DNA of 64,000 nucleotides, taken from positions 83,322 through 147,321 of the forward strand of contig CAIVGL010000022.1 of NCBI GenBank assembly GCA_903905505.1, in the 5' to 3' direction. This DNA comes from an uncultured Bacteroidia bacterium (GTDB lineage: Bacteria; Bacteroidota; Bacteroidia; Bacteroidales; Prolixibacteraceae). The position numbers were made by a program, and so were the translations under genes. The notes under the pieces were generated by a model, which saw nothing but the letters and a program-made list of their open reading frames with translations, did not search any database and was not told the DNA's origin. How positions within the stretch are numbered: position 1 is the stretch's first letter; each line of letters begins with the position of its first letter. Positions 31,601-41,752 of the stretch are shown piece by piece.

Positions 31601-31798
31601 TACTATTTTACTCTTGAACCCCGTTTCCGAACCTCGGTGCAGGAAGAGTTGCAACGATCGTATTATATCATGCGTGAGCTAAGCAATATTGCAGAGCATT
31701 ATGGGGAGAAAGCGCTAAGTCAGGATGTGGCAAAACGGTTAAATGACCTGCTTTCAGTTTATCAGCCTGAATTGGTAGAACAAGGATTAAAAAAGTAA
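28637..31798 (+). CDS. DUF2723 domain membrane protein (O-mannosyltransferase-like)
   Basis: [75 protein letters not shown]. Confidence 0.9.
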   Translation: [1053 protein letters not shown]

Positions 31799-31877
31799 TA
31801 TACTTAGTTTATTCTGAATAGAAATATTTACCTTTGAGTCTAATTAACAAATCATTGCAGCTAATTAAATCTTCTCG

Positions 31878-32588
31878 ATGCGATTAAAACTGCAGGTTCA
31901 CCTGCCGCACTACATTACAAAATGGTTTCCATTAGCCATCTGGAGGATGCCCGAAACTTCAAAAACGGTCTACCTCACCTTTGACGACGGACCAATACCT
32001 GAAGTCACAACTTGGGTATTAGATGTTTTGCGCGAGCATAAAATCAAAGCTACTTTCTTTGCTGTTGGAGAAAATGTCTTTCGCTATCCTGAGATCTATG
32101 ACCAGATCGTGGAAGAAGGGCACGCTGTTGGAAATCATACCTACCACCATATCCAAGGGTTAAAAACAGATAGTCTTGCGTATTATAAGGATATTTTTCA
32201 AGCTGAAAAGTTGATAAATTCAAATCTTTTCCGACCACCTCATGGATGGCTTAAAAGAAATCAATACCGCTACCTGGCTAATAGATTTAAGATTGTGATG
32301 TGGGATGTGATCTCTTGCGACTACAATCAGAATATTACCAAAGAAGAGGTGCTAAAGAATGTCCTGGACTATGCTCGGGCAGGAAGTATCATTACATTCC
32401 ATGATTCTATCAAGGCAGCTGATCATCTATATTGGGCACTGCCACGCGCTATCAAGGCGCTAAAAGCAGAGGGCTACTCCTTTGACAAGATCGTTTTCCC
32501 TCAAGAACGACAACTGATCTACCCACCTGCTTCCCATTTCATACGTCGGTTTCGCAATAGTCTGCGTCAGTTAAGCCGATGGGCTTAA
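31878..32588 (+). CDS. Polysaccharide deacetylase family protein (NodB homology)
   Basis: VYLTFDDGPIPEVTTWVLDVLREHKIKATFFAVGENV...HAVGNHTYHH; FRPPHGW. Confidence 0.93.
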   Translation: MRLKLQVHLPHYITKWFPLAIWRMPETSKTVYLTFDDGPIPEVTTWVLDVLREHKIKATFFAVGENVFRYPEIYDQIVEEGHAVGNHTYHHIQGLKTDSLAYYKDIFQAEKLINSNLFRPPHGWLKRNQYRYLANRFKIVMWDVISCDYNQNITKEEVLKNVLDYARAGSIITFHDSIKAADHLYWALPRAIKALKAEGYSFDKIVFPQERQLIYPPASHFIRRFRNSLRQLSRWA

Positions 32589-32839
32589 GATGTTTCCCAC
32601 TGGGTTTCGTTCCAGTGCCTTAGATTTAAAGTTTGCATTAGTCTCATAAAGATTGGATTTCCTGTTTAGGTGCTATTTCTATCTTTCTCATCTTAAATAT
32701 TTGAATTAATTCGAATGGTCATTCTTTATAAAGATTCTTTATAGACTGATTATTAATTTTTTGTGGGATATTTTGATGTCTAATAAAAGTTATTCTGTAA
32801 TTTTAGCTTTGTAAAAGTCAACCTAGCCAGCTATTCACT

Positions 32840-35395
32840 ATGTCAGATACAAGTGGGAAAGTCGATAAAAAAGATGGATTGACATATTCACAAGTAGCCT
32901 ATCGCCTTCAACAACATGGCTATAACGAACTACCCTCAACTAAACCCAAAGGGCTTTTTTATATTGCATTTGGAGTGATCAAGGAGCCGATGTTTTTGTT
33001 GCTTGTGGCTTGTGGTACGCTTTATTTACTCCTCGGCGATATCCAGGAAGGTCTTATGCTTCTGGTCTTCGTCTTTGTGATCATGGGTATTGAGTTTTAT
33101 CAAGAGAAGAAAACGGAGCGAGCCTTAGAAGCCCTTCGAGACCTGTCGAGTCCAAGAGCCTTAGTTATTCGCAATGGTCTGGAGCATCGAATTGCAGGCC
33201 GAGAGGTTGTTGTGGATGATCTGTTAATCCTCCAAGAGGGGGATAGAGTACCTGCCGATGCGGTGGTGCTTTCGTCAGTTAACCTTACAGCAGATGAATC
33301 GTTATTGACAGGTGAGCCAGTGCCGGTGCGAAAGTCGGAATGGCTTAGTGGCGAATTTTCAGGTCGCCCAGGGGGTGACGACTTGCCATTTGTGTTCTCT
33401 GGCTCCATGATTGTCCAAGGGAATGGGTTCGCAAGGGTTACGGCCACGGGATTAAAAACTGAATTGGGTAAGATTGGTAAAGCCCTTAGCGAAGTAAAAG
33501 AGGAGCCAACACGACTCAAGCGTGAAATGGCTGCATTGGTAAAAAAGCTCACCATCATTGGTATTCTTCTCTGTTTAGTCGTAGTTGTGGTCTATACATT
33601 CTCTAGAGGCGATTTATTAAAAGGATTCCTAGCCGGCCTAACCTTGGCCATGGCCATGCTCCCCGAAGAGTTTCCTGTTGTCTTGACCATTTTTTTAGCA
33701 CTTGGCGCTTGGCGAATATCCAAAAAACACGTCCTTACTCGAAAGCCCTCTGCCGTTGAGACCTTAGGCTCCACAACCGTTTTGTGTACGGATAAGACCG
33801 GCACCTTAACACAAAATAAGATGACGGTGGTGAGTCTATTTAATGGCTCCGATTTTATGTCGGTTCATGCCCACCCAATCTTTCCAGATGAGTTTCATGA
33901 GATTATTGAGTATGGAATCTTATCCAGTCAGCTGAACCCGTTTGATCCCATGGAGAAAGCGATTACGTTGGTGGGCGATCAATATTTAAAAGATACCGAA
34001 CATCTGCATGCCGACTGGAAGATGATTAAAGAATATCCATTATCGAAGGAACTACTAGCGATGTCGCGTGTTTATCACAATGCCGATACGCATACAAGCA
34101 CTATTGCCGCAAAGGGTGCACCAGAAGCCATTTTTGATCTGTGTCATTTACCTGAATCACGACAAACGGAGCTCTCAATAGCTGTAGCAGAAATGGCGGC
34201 TAATGGATTGCGCGTATTAGGAGTGGCGAAGAATATGAATCATGCCGATGAGCTTCCATCGATCCAGCACGATTTTACTTTTGAATTTGTGGGTCTCATT
34301 GGCTTTTCTGATCCGGTGCGTAAAAATGTCCCCAATGCTGTAGCGGAGTGCTATAAGGCAGGTATCCGTGTGATTATGATTACTGGCGATTATCCCGTTA
34401 CTGCCATGCATATAGCCCGAGAGATCGGATTAAAAAATGCAGCTTCTTTTATTACAGGTGCTCAGCTCGAACAGCTTAGTGAAGTTGAATTAGCAGAGCT
34501 GATAAAAACTACCAATATTTTTGCGCGTGTAGTGCCAGAGCAGAAATTAAAAATCGTGAATGCCTTAAAATTGAACAATGAAGTGGTGGCCATGACTGGT
34601 GATGGGGTGAATGATGCTCCAGCGCTTAAAGCAGCCAATATTGGTATTGCGATGGGCGAGAAGGGGACTGACGTGGCTCGTGAAGCCTCCATGCTTGTGC
34701 TTATGGACGATAATTTTGCCTCCATCGTTACAGCGATCCGAATGGGGCGACGGATATTTGATAATCTACAGAAGGCACTTGGCTATATCTTTGCGATCCA
34801 TGTGCCAATTGCGGGATTAAGTTTGATCCCCGTGTTCTTTGCCAATATGCCCCTTATTCTTTGGCCAGTTCATATTGTATTTTTAGAACTTATTATTGAC
34901 CCTGCCTGTTCAATTATTTTTGAAGCGGAGAAAGAGGAGCGTAATGTGATGAGCCGTCCGCCAAAGAGATATGATGAACCATTTTTTGGCTCTAAACGTA
35001 TTTTGTTAAGCTGTCTGCAGGGGGTAGCCATTCTAGTTATCGTCTTTACTATTTATGGCATTGCCCTCAAACAAGGCTATGCTGAACGAGAAGTGCGAGC
35101 CTTGACCTTTACCGCTTTAATTGCAGCAAATATTGCAGTTATCCTAACCAATAGATCGTGGACATTAAATATCTTTCAGATTCTTCGAAGCCCAAACAAA
35201 AGTGTTAAATGGGTGGTTGGTGGTGCTGCATTTTTTCTTGCATTGGTCTTAAATATCCCATTTCTACTCGATTTATTTCAGTTTAATAGAATATCCCTTG
35301 CCGAGGCTTTCGTCTGCGTTGGCGCCGGATTTTTAGCTATTTTCTGGTTCGAACTCTATAAGCTATTTCAAATTGGCAGTGTAAAAACACAATGA
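32840..35395 (+). CDS. Cation-translocating P-type ATPase (PMCA/SERCA-like)
   Basis: TADESLLTGEPVPV; VLCTDKTGTLTQNKMTVV; MTGDGVNDAPALKAANIGIAMGEKGTDVAREAS; M4 motif PEEFPVVLT. Confidence 0.93.
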   Translation: MSDTSGKVDKKDGLTYSQVAYRLQQHGYNELPSTKPKGLFYIAFGVIKEPMFLLLVACGTLYLLLGDIQEGLMLLVFVFVIMGIEFYQEKKTERALEALRDLSSPRALVIRNGLEHRIAGREVVVDDLLILQEGDRVPADAVVLSSVNLTADESLLTGEPVPVRKSEWLSGEFSGRPGGDDLPFVFSGSMIVQGNGFARVTATGLKTELGKIGKALSEVKEEPTRLKREMAALVKKLTIIGILLCLVVVVVYTFSRGDLLKGFLAGLTLAMAMLPEEFPVVLTIFLALGAWRISKKHVLTRKPSAVETLGSTTVLCTDKTGTLTQNKMTVVSLFNGSDFMSVHAHPIFPDEFHEIIEYGILSSQLNPFDPMEKAITLVGDQYLKDTEHLHADWKMIKEYPLSKELLAMSRVYHNADTHTSTIAAKGAPEAIFDLCHLPESRQTELSIAVAEMAANGLRVLGVAKNMNHADELPSIQHDFTFEFVGLIGFSDPVRKNVPNAVAECYKAGIRVIMITGDYPVTAMHIAREIGLKNAASFITGAQLEQLSEVELAELIKTTNIFARVVPEQKLKIVNALKLNNEVVAMTGDGVNDAPALKAANIGIAMGEKGTDVAREASMLVLMDDNFASIVTAIRMGRRIFDNLQKALGYIFAIHVPIAGLSLIPVFFANMPLILWPVHIVFLELIIDPACSIIFEAEKEERNVMSRPPKRYDEPFFGSKRILLSCLQGVAILVIVFTIYGIALKQGYAEREVRALTFTALIAANIAVILTNRSWTLNIFQILRSPNKSVKWVVGGAAFFLALVLNIPFLLDLFQFNRISLAEAFVCVGAGFLAIFWFELYKLFQIGSVKTQ

Positions 35396-35433
35396 TCAAA
35401 TAAGTTTAGATGATCTTTTAGAGGCGAGTCGTC

Positions 35434-36720
35434 CTAATTCGTTGCTTTTAACTCGCTGAGCATCATGGGGCTCTCTTTCAAGAACAATACACAAAGAAAT
35501 GCAACAAATGAAAGTAGGGCAAAGGCTGTCATGAATGGAGCTAAATAGGCATTATTCTCGACGCTCATCCCTGCCACGAAAATCATTCCTGAAAGCTGAC
35601 CGATCCACAATAAGATCCCTTGTGAGGCCGATTCGGGTGCTGGATGTGTGACCTCCGCTGCATATTGAAACGCAACGGGACCTGCACTCATCATGAAAAA
35701 TCCAAAGACAAACGACGATAAGAGTAAAAGATTATAGGTGTCGGCATGACCTAAATTTAACTTCCCGGCAAAGGCAATTCCCGCAATCCCTGGGAGCATC
35801 CCCGCCACACAAACCACCAAAAAGAGTTTTCGTTTCTGGTACTTATCGGATAAGATCGGAATGATAATAGCTCCAATGATTCCCCCAATTAGCATTAATC
35901 CACCGATTAATCCATCAGAATCTTTCACCCCAGCACTCTCTGAAATACGATCGGTCATAGAGCTTATGGCATTAAAAATCCCTAGTCCAATAAAGAATAA
36001 TATTAGTGTTAATTGCATGTCTCGATTCGCAAGAATCTTCATCATCCCTTTGCCAAATCCGGCCTTGTTTATATCCGCCGTATGTATATTTCCTTCCGGA
36101 CTCTCTTTAATCAATATCATTAAAGCAACGGCACAAACGACAGAGATTATGCCATAGATCCAAAGCATCCGTTCGAAGCCAGTCCCATAATCCGATAATT
36201 CCGGATTTGAGCCAACTAATAAGGGCGTTACAAGCATCGCTATGATAATGCCAATATATTGGGCAAGCACTGCAAATCCAGCTGCAAGTCCTCGTTCAGT
36301 GAAGGGAAACCATCGGACTGATACAGCCGTAACTGCGTTTATGATAAATGGTTGAGCAATGGCAAGACCAATCTGAGAGATCATGACACCCGTGAAACTG
36401 GTTGCAAAAAATGCTTTGGTAAGACTAAAGATTCCAACTAATATAGCTCCGATGTTAAGTCCAACTTTTATGCCATACGTGTCGATGATATAGGATGCAG
36501 GGAGACTCATGATTAGAAATACAAGCATATACGACAATGCCAGAAAGTCGATGTTGAAGTAGGAGAGCGGATCGAATTGACCCTTGTAAAACAGTGCTGC
36601 CGGACGCACAACTGCGGCATGGGTCAACCATTGAATGGAGACCACCAAGGTTAGTAGCATAAACACGGTTAGGATAACCCATCGATAGGGAGAAGGTTTC
36701 ACTACTTGATTTTTTGACAT
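35434..36720 (-). CDS. MFS transporter
   Basis: 12-TM protein; LALSYMLVFLIMSLPASYIIDTYGIKVGLNIGAIL; QPFIINAVTAVSVRWFPFTERGLAAGFAVLAQY. Confidence 0.82.
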   Translation of the reverse strand: MSKNQVVKPSPYRWVILTVFMLLTLVVSIQWLTHAAVVRPAALFYKGQFDPLSYFNIDFLALSYMLVFLIMSLPASYIIDTYGIKVGLNIGAILVGIFSLTKAFFATSFTGVMISQIGLAIAQPFIINAVTAVSVRWFPFTERGLAAGFAVLAQYIGIIIAMLVTPLLVGSNPELSDYGTGFERMLWIYGIISVVCAVALMILIKESPEGNIHTADINKAGFGKGMMKILANRDMQLTLILFFIGLGIFNAISSMTDRISESAGVKDSDGLIGGLMLIGGIIGAIIIPILSDKYQKRKLFLVVCVAGMLPGIAGIAFAGKLNLGHADTYNLLLLSSFVFGFFMMSAGPVAFQYAAEVTHPAPESASQGILLWIGQLSGMIFVAGMSVENNAYLAPFMTAFALLSFVAFLCVLFLKESPMMLSELKATN

Positions 36721-36841
36721 TCAGTTCGAACTAGTTTTGATAAGTTTAGCAGCAAAAATAATCCTTTGAATGAATAATCCTCGAATGTTTAAAATACTTT
36801 ACTCAATTATCCCATTTTTGGTCTCTCTTTATTGCTTTTGT

Positions 36842-36882
36842 CCGTCAGCTGACGGTTGGTGTCTTTGTGCCTTCGTGGCAAA
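36842..36882. repeat. Second copy of the intergenic repeat family (palindrome plus TGGTGTCTTTGTGCCTTCGTGGCA half)
   Basis: CCGTCAGCTGACGG followed by TTGGTGTCTTTGTGCCTTCGTGGCAAA; compare 15130-15231. Confidence 0.5.
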
Positions 36883-36898
36883 TTTGGTTTTGGCACAT

Positions 36899-36934
36899 AA
36901 AAAAAGCCCCCTTGCATTTAAGCAAAGGGGCTGG
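36899..36934 (-). terminator. Rho-independent terminator for the ETF genes
   Basis: Minus strand AGCCCCTTTGC-TTAAAT-GCAAGGGGGCT followed by T-run. Confidence 0.75.
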
Positions 36935-36961
36935 AAACGAAAAGGATCTGAACCTTCCTAT

Positions 36962-38902
36962 TTATTTTTTAGCTTCAAGACCAAAGGTGTATCCTCCTTT
37001 GACTCGTTCAATGAGTTCTGGCAGTATATCTTGGTAGTTCCCAATGATGCCAAAGTCGGCATTATTAAAAATGCTAGCCTTAGGATTTTGATTAATCGCA
37101 ATTACTTTTCCTGACTCTTTCATCCCTGCGATGTGCTGAATGGCTCCGGAGATTCCCACTGCAATGTAGATCTTAGGTCGAACTGTTTTTCCAGTCTGCC
37201 CCACTTGTCTGGCATATTCGGTTATCCCTTCATCGACTACCGGACGACTGCAAGCCCATTCCGCATTTATTCCTTGAGTTTTTAATGCGTCAGCTAGCTG
37301 TTTAATCAGACCTAAACTATCGGTTGTTGTTCCTCTGCCTCCTGAGATGATCAGATCAGCATCGAAGAGGTTCTGCAATCCGCCTTCACCTCTGACTGTT
37401 TTGATCACTTCAACCACAAAATCTTTCTCATCTAATTTTGGTTTGAAGTGTGTAGTGATTCCTTTACGACCTACTACTCGCTCGGGCACCTCGAAAGTTC
37501 CTGCTCGTGCTGTTGAGACCTGTGGGCAAACAAAACCCAGAATGGTTGCTAATTTACTCTCCCCATAGGTTGGGCGGCGTGATTCTAGAATTGGTGAATA
37601 GATCACTTGCTCTTTTTTGCTGATATACTCACCGATTTCAAGACCTGTGCAGTCGGCTGTTACGCCACTGCTGGTTCGCATGCCTATTCTTGGCGCAAGT
37701 TCGCGTCCTGATGTGGTGGCTGCAAAGAGAGCAATCTCAGGATTTCGCTCTTTGATAAGTTGGGTAAAGAGGGAGGTAAACGGAAGAACAAGATATTCTT
37801 CAAGACGATCATTCTCCACGTAAATTACTTCATCAGAGCCATGCTCAATTAGGGTCTGAGCTAGCGATTCGACTTTCTTTCCAATGATCAAGGTCATCAC
37901 CTTGGTATTGTCTCCAAGTTGCGAAGCCAGGTGTCTGGCAGGCGTGAGAAGTTCGAGCGATGGGCGAGAGATTGTTCCATTGGTAACTTCAGCCCAGGTG
38001 ATGATTCCACTCGCTCCGTTTCTAAAATCTTTATTAGGGAAATCAGGCCGATCGACCTCTTTTTTCTCTACGGCCTCTTTCTTTTCGAGAACATTTCCGC
38101 CTTTGGCTAAGTTTGCGATTAAACTATCAACCAGTGCTACTTCATTATGACCTTCAGCAAGCGTTATTGGAGGTCGTTCGCTAACCATATTGACCACTTT
38201 GGCCACAATGGTTGGTGATCCACTGATTCCTATCTTCTCGGTACCCAACCCAATATCTTCAATGCCGAAAGTTGTTATTTGTAGGTTTCTTGCTTTTATG
38301 GCTCCGCTTAATGATGGTTTACGCGGAGGTATTCCTGTGGGAGTTAATGAAATTACGCACGGCATGGGTAAGTTCATGAGTTGATATCCACCCTCGATAA
38401 TTCGTTTTGCCACTACGTTGTTTGTTCCATCCGACTTCACACTTTCCACGAATGTGGCTTGAGGTATCCCTATCTTTTCAGCTACTTGGGAGGGAACATG
38501 GGCTGTGTCGCCATCACTAGTTTGGCGTCCAGCTAAGATGATAAATGGATCTTTAGAGTCTTTTGTAAATCCGAGATGTTTGAGCATCGTGGCAATGGCT
38601 AAGCCAGTAGCATAAGTATCGCTACCTCCCAGTTTGCGATCAGAAAGAAGATAGGCTTCGTCGTAACCCATGGCTACTGCGCCTCGTAGGGCTGTTTCAA
38701 ACGAGCCAGGACCCATTGAGCAGACGATTAATCGGGCATCGGGATGTTGTTTTTTAAGTTGCAAACCAGCTTCCAGACCAAACTGACAATCGATGTTGAT
38801 AATCGATTTCGCCTTGGTTCGGTCCATCAGGCCATCTTCACCCATTCGCATCTCGCTAGGAAGTGGAACTTGTTTTACTAAACTTATAATTGTTAAGGCC
38901 AT
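36962..38902 (-). CDS. Electron transfer flavoprotein, beta-alpha fusion
   Basis: N-terminal EtfB (SLVKQVPLPSEMRMGEDG..GPGSFETALRGAVAMGYDEAYLLSDR), C-terminal EtfA (GRELAPRIGMRTSSGVTADCTGLEI; CSRPVVDEGITEYARQVGQTGKTVRPKIYIAVGISGAIQHIAGM). Confidence 0.9.
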   Translation of the reverse strand: MALTIISLVKQVPLPSEMRMGEDGLMDRTKAKSIINIDCQFGLEAGLQLKKQHPDARLIVCSMGPGSFETALRGAVAMGYDEAYLLSDRKLGGSDTYATGLAIATMLKHLGFTKDSKDPFIILAGRQTSDGDTAHVPSQVAEKIGIPQATFVESVKSDGTNNVVAKRIIEGGYQLMNLPMPCVISLTPTGIPPRKPSLSGAIKARNLQITTFGIEDIGLGTEKIGISGSPTIVAKVVNMVSERPPITLAEGHNEVALVDSLIANLAKGGNVLEKKEAVEKKEVDRPDFPNKDFRNGASGIITWAEVTNGTISRPSLELLTPARHLASQLGDNTKVMTLIIGKKVESLAQTLIEHGSDEVIYVENDRLEEYLVLPFTSLFTQLIKERNPEIALFAATTSGRELAPRIGMRTSSGVTADCTGLEIGEYISKKEQVIYSPILESRRPTYGESKLATILGFVCPQVSTARAGTFEVPERVVGRKGITTHFKPKLDEKDFVVEVIKTVRGEGGLQNLFDADLIISGGRGTTTDSLGLIKQLADALKTQGINAEWACSRPVVDEGITEYARQVGQTGKTVRPKIYIAVGISGAIQHIAGMKESGKVIAINQNPKASIFNNADFGIIGNYQDILPELIERVKGGYTFGLEAKK

Positions 38903-38923
38903 TGTTGGTTATCTTTAATATTG

Positions 38924-40582
38924 CTACATATTTTGAAAATCTGGACCATTCCCACCATTTGGGATCACCCATGTTATGGCTTGTCCTGGAGCTTTGATAT
39001 CACAGGTTTTACAATGCATACAGTTTTCGGCATGTACCCGAATCTCTTTCTCCCCTGCTTTATTGGTGTGAAGTTCGTAGACTTCTGATGAGCAGTAGAA
39101 TTGCTCTGGAGCTCCATACTGATCGATGTTAACTGTTTTATATTTTGATGCGTCGTTAAATTGAATGTGGACCACTTGCTGTTCATCGTGGTAAACACCT
39201 GAATGGTAAACATCTGTCGATTTATCAAATGTCAATACTTTGTCAAAGTCTAACTTTCCTTTGAACCGCTCTTTGAAAGGCTTCTTTTTCAGTTCTTTAG
39301 TGGTAGAGGTTGATAAATAGTCAGGATGAGTTTTTAAGCGACCAAAGAACCCTGCACCACCAGTGATAAGCTGAGTTGCAAAATGTAAGGAGCCAATAAT
39401 TAGTCCTTTTGTAAATGCTTGTCTGAAATTACGAACAGCAAAAAGCTCGGAGTCGATGGTGCTATTTTGCATGAGCGTCTCATAGAACTTTAGGGATTCC
39501 TCTGAGGTGTCGTCTCTGGATAGGGCCCGAGCGACAGTCTTGGCAGCAAGGATGCCAGACTTAATGGCCAGATGGGTCCCTTTTAAGGAGGGCATTGCAA
39601 TCAGTCCGGCACTGTCACCTACGATTAGAGCATTGTCAACGTATAATTTTGGTACCGCATAATAGCCTCCCTCAGGAAGTGTTTTAGCTCCATATTCAAC
39701 CAGCTTACCTCCTTTAAGAATTCGGGAGACAAATTTCGAGGTTTTCCAAATTTGCATCGCATCGTGCACGTCGAATGAAGGATCTTTGTAGTCAAGTCCA
39801 ACAACGATTCCAAGTGCCACTCTATTGTCGTTTAACCCATAGATAAATCCACCACCAAACTCATCGCCATCTAGCGGATAGCCCATGGTGTGGTAAACTT
39901 CGCCTGGCTTGATATTTCCTTCCGGTACCGACCAAAGCTCTTTACATCCCAAGGAGTATATTTGTTCGTTTTTCCCTTTAGCTAGATCAAATTTCTGGAT
40001 TAACATTTTAGTCAGACTGCCTCGAGTCCCCTCAGCAAAGACGGTTATCCGGGCCTCTATTCGAGTGCCAGCCTGAAAATTCTCCAATTGATTGCCATGA
40101 TGATCAAGACCTGTGTCTTTCGTTTTCGCACCAATGACCTTCCCGTCTTGGTATAAGATCTCATCGACAGCAAACCCAGGATAAATTTCAACCCCTTTTT
40201 CTTGGGCTTTGACGGCGAGATAGCGGCAAATCTGGCCCAATGAGGCGGTGTAGCATCCTGCATTACTCATGTAGGGGATATGAAAAGGAAGGGTGATCGC
40301 ACTTTTCTCAGACAGCAAGATTGTTCGATCTTTGACCACCTTGGCGTTAAAGGGGATATCCGAAAATTCTACATCGGGTAGTAATTCTTTGAACACGTCG
40401 GGTTTAATGACTGCTCCAGAAAGGATATGACTTCCTATAGAACTCCCTTTATCGATTAGTATAATTCGATGGGTTACTTTGTTTTTTGCGAATGTATCTG
40501 CTAAGTGAATTGCAGTGGCAAGGCCAGATGGTCCACCACCGATAATCAACACATCTGTTGAAACGGTATCAACATTGTTCAT
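38924..40582 (-). CDS. Electron transfer flavoprotein-quinone oxidoreductase (ETF-QO)
   Basis: VLIIGGGPSGLATAIHLA; LVVGD-like LIVGDSAGLIAMPSLKGTHLAIKSG; ENCMHCKTCDIKAPGQAITWVIPNGGNGPDFQNM Fe-S domain. Confidence 0.9.
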   Translation of the reverse strand: MNNVDTVSTDVLIIGGGPSGLATAIHLADTFAKNKVTHRIILIDKGSSIGSHILSGAVIKPDVFKELLPDVEFSDIPFNAKVVKDRTILLSEKSAITLPFHIPYMSNAGCYTASLGQICRYLAVKAQEKGVEIYPGFAVDEILYQDGKVIGAKTKDTGLDHHGNQLENFQAGTRIEARITVFAEGTRGSLTKMLIQKFDLAKGKNEQIYSLGCKELWSVPEGNIKPGEVYHTMGYPLDGDEFGGGFIYGLNDNRVALGIVVGLDYKDPSFDVHDAMQIWKTSKFVSRILKGGKLVEYGAKTLPEGGYYAVPKLYVDNALIVGDSAGLIAMPSLKGTHLAIKSGILAAKTVARALSRDDTSEESLKFYETLMQNSTIDSELFAVRNFRQAFTKGLIIGSLHFATQLITGGAGFFGRLKTHPDYLSTSTTKELKKKPFKERFKGKLDFDKVLTFDKSTDVYHSGVYHDEQQVVHIQFNDASKYKTVNIDQYGAPEQFYCSSEVYELHTNKAGEKEIRVHAENCMHCKTCDIKAPGQAITWVIPNGGNGPDFQNM

Positions 40583-41024
40583 TTCAAGGCCTCCTTATAC
40601 GTTTGATGCGTGTGGTGTGATCGTCTTAAAATCAAGTGTTACAGTGAGAATATTACTTGATTTTCAAAGTATCATCAAACTTACAAAATAGTTAAGCTCA
40701 GCCACTAAGCAGACCGGAATTTAGATTTGTTCTTACTCTAAATAAGGAGGATAAATAGGCCGTTAATGAATCCGTTCAACTTTATGGTTTTCGAGCAAAC
40801 AGACTGGTATTTAAGTGTATGGCGAAAGATTTTTGTTGTTCTAAGAAATGATCTGACCCTTTATGAACGTAATCGAGTTGCGATAATTTAGAACCTTTTT
40901 AATTAGATGGAACAGGAAGTTAATCCAGGTGAAAATTTTGATTTCCAATTTTTCTGGCCCTTTCGAAATGGCAGTAATCATCTTTATCTAAGTGGTCAAT
41001 TGTGTAAATGCAGCAATGAAGATT

Positions 41025-41711
41025 TTATTTTTGACCATAATAGGCATTATTCCCATGTTTGCGATTGAAATGTTTTTCAGTAAGCAATGGATTCATCGTA
41101 AGGTTCGGGTTAACGCCGTATGCTATAAAGGCCATTTTAGCAATCTCTTCGAGTACCACGCTGTTGTGAACGGCCTCGTCGATTGTTTTACCCCAAGTAA
41201 AGGGCGCATGATTCTTAACCAAAACTCCGGGGATATGTGTCGGATTGAGATTTGCAAAGCGCTCCACGATGACCGCTCCGGTCTCTGATTCATATCTGTT
41301 TTTCACTTCGTTCTCAGTCATATCGCGGGTGCAAGGGATGGCGTCACTAAAATAATCGGCATGTGTAGTCCCAATGATTGGCAGATCGACACCAGCCTGA
41401 GCCCATGCTGTTGCATAGGTAGAATGGGTATGAACGATACCTCCCAGATTACTGAACGCCTTGTACAGTGCCAGATGAGTTGGTGTATCGGATGAAGGGC
41501 TCAGTTGACCTTCAACAATATTCCCCTCAAGGTCGACAACAACCATCTGATCGGCGCTCATCTCTGAATACTCTACCCCACTAGGCTTGATAACGATCAA
41601 CCCTAGCTCGCGGTCTATCGCACTGGCATTTCCCCAGGTAAAAAGGACTAGCTTGTACCTCACTAGGTCAAGATTAGCCTTGAAAACCAACTCTTTTAAT
41701 TCAGCTAACAT
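41025..41711 (-). CDS. araD: L-ribulose-5-phosphate 4-epimerase
   Basis: [55 protein letters not shown]. Confidence 0.93.
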   Translation of the reverse strand: MLAELKELVFKANLDLVRYKLVLFTWGNASAIDRELGLIVIKPSGVEYSEMSADQMVVVDLEGNIVEGQLSPSSDTPTHLALYKAFSNLGGIVHTHSTYATAWAQAGVDLPIIGTTHADYFSDAIPCTRDMTENEVKNRYESETGAVIVERFANLNPTHIPGVLVKNHAPFTWGKTIDEAVHNSVVLEEIAKMAFIAYGVNPNLTMNPLLTEKHFNRKHGNNAYYGQK

Positions 41712-41752
41712 AGTATGAATATAAATATTTGTCTTATTTCTAAACGTTTAAA

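Noticed and set aside
33100-33558. 152-aa minus-strand ORF inside the P-type ATPase
   Set aside because: Antisense to a strongly conserved coding region; low-complexity Ser/Arg composition typical of shadow ORFs
36770-37114. 114-aa plus-strand ORF
   Set aside because: Crosses the intergenic repeat and the ETF terminator, and overlaps the etfBA 3' end antisense
40992-41288. 98-aa plus-strand ORF
   Set aside because: Mostly antisense to araD with no domain
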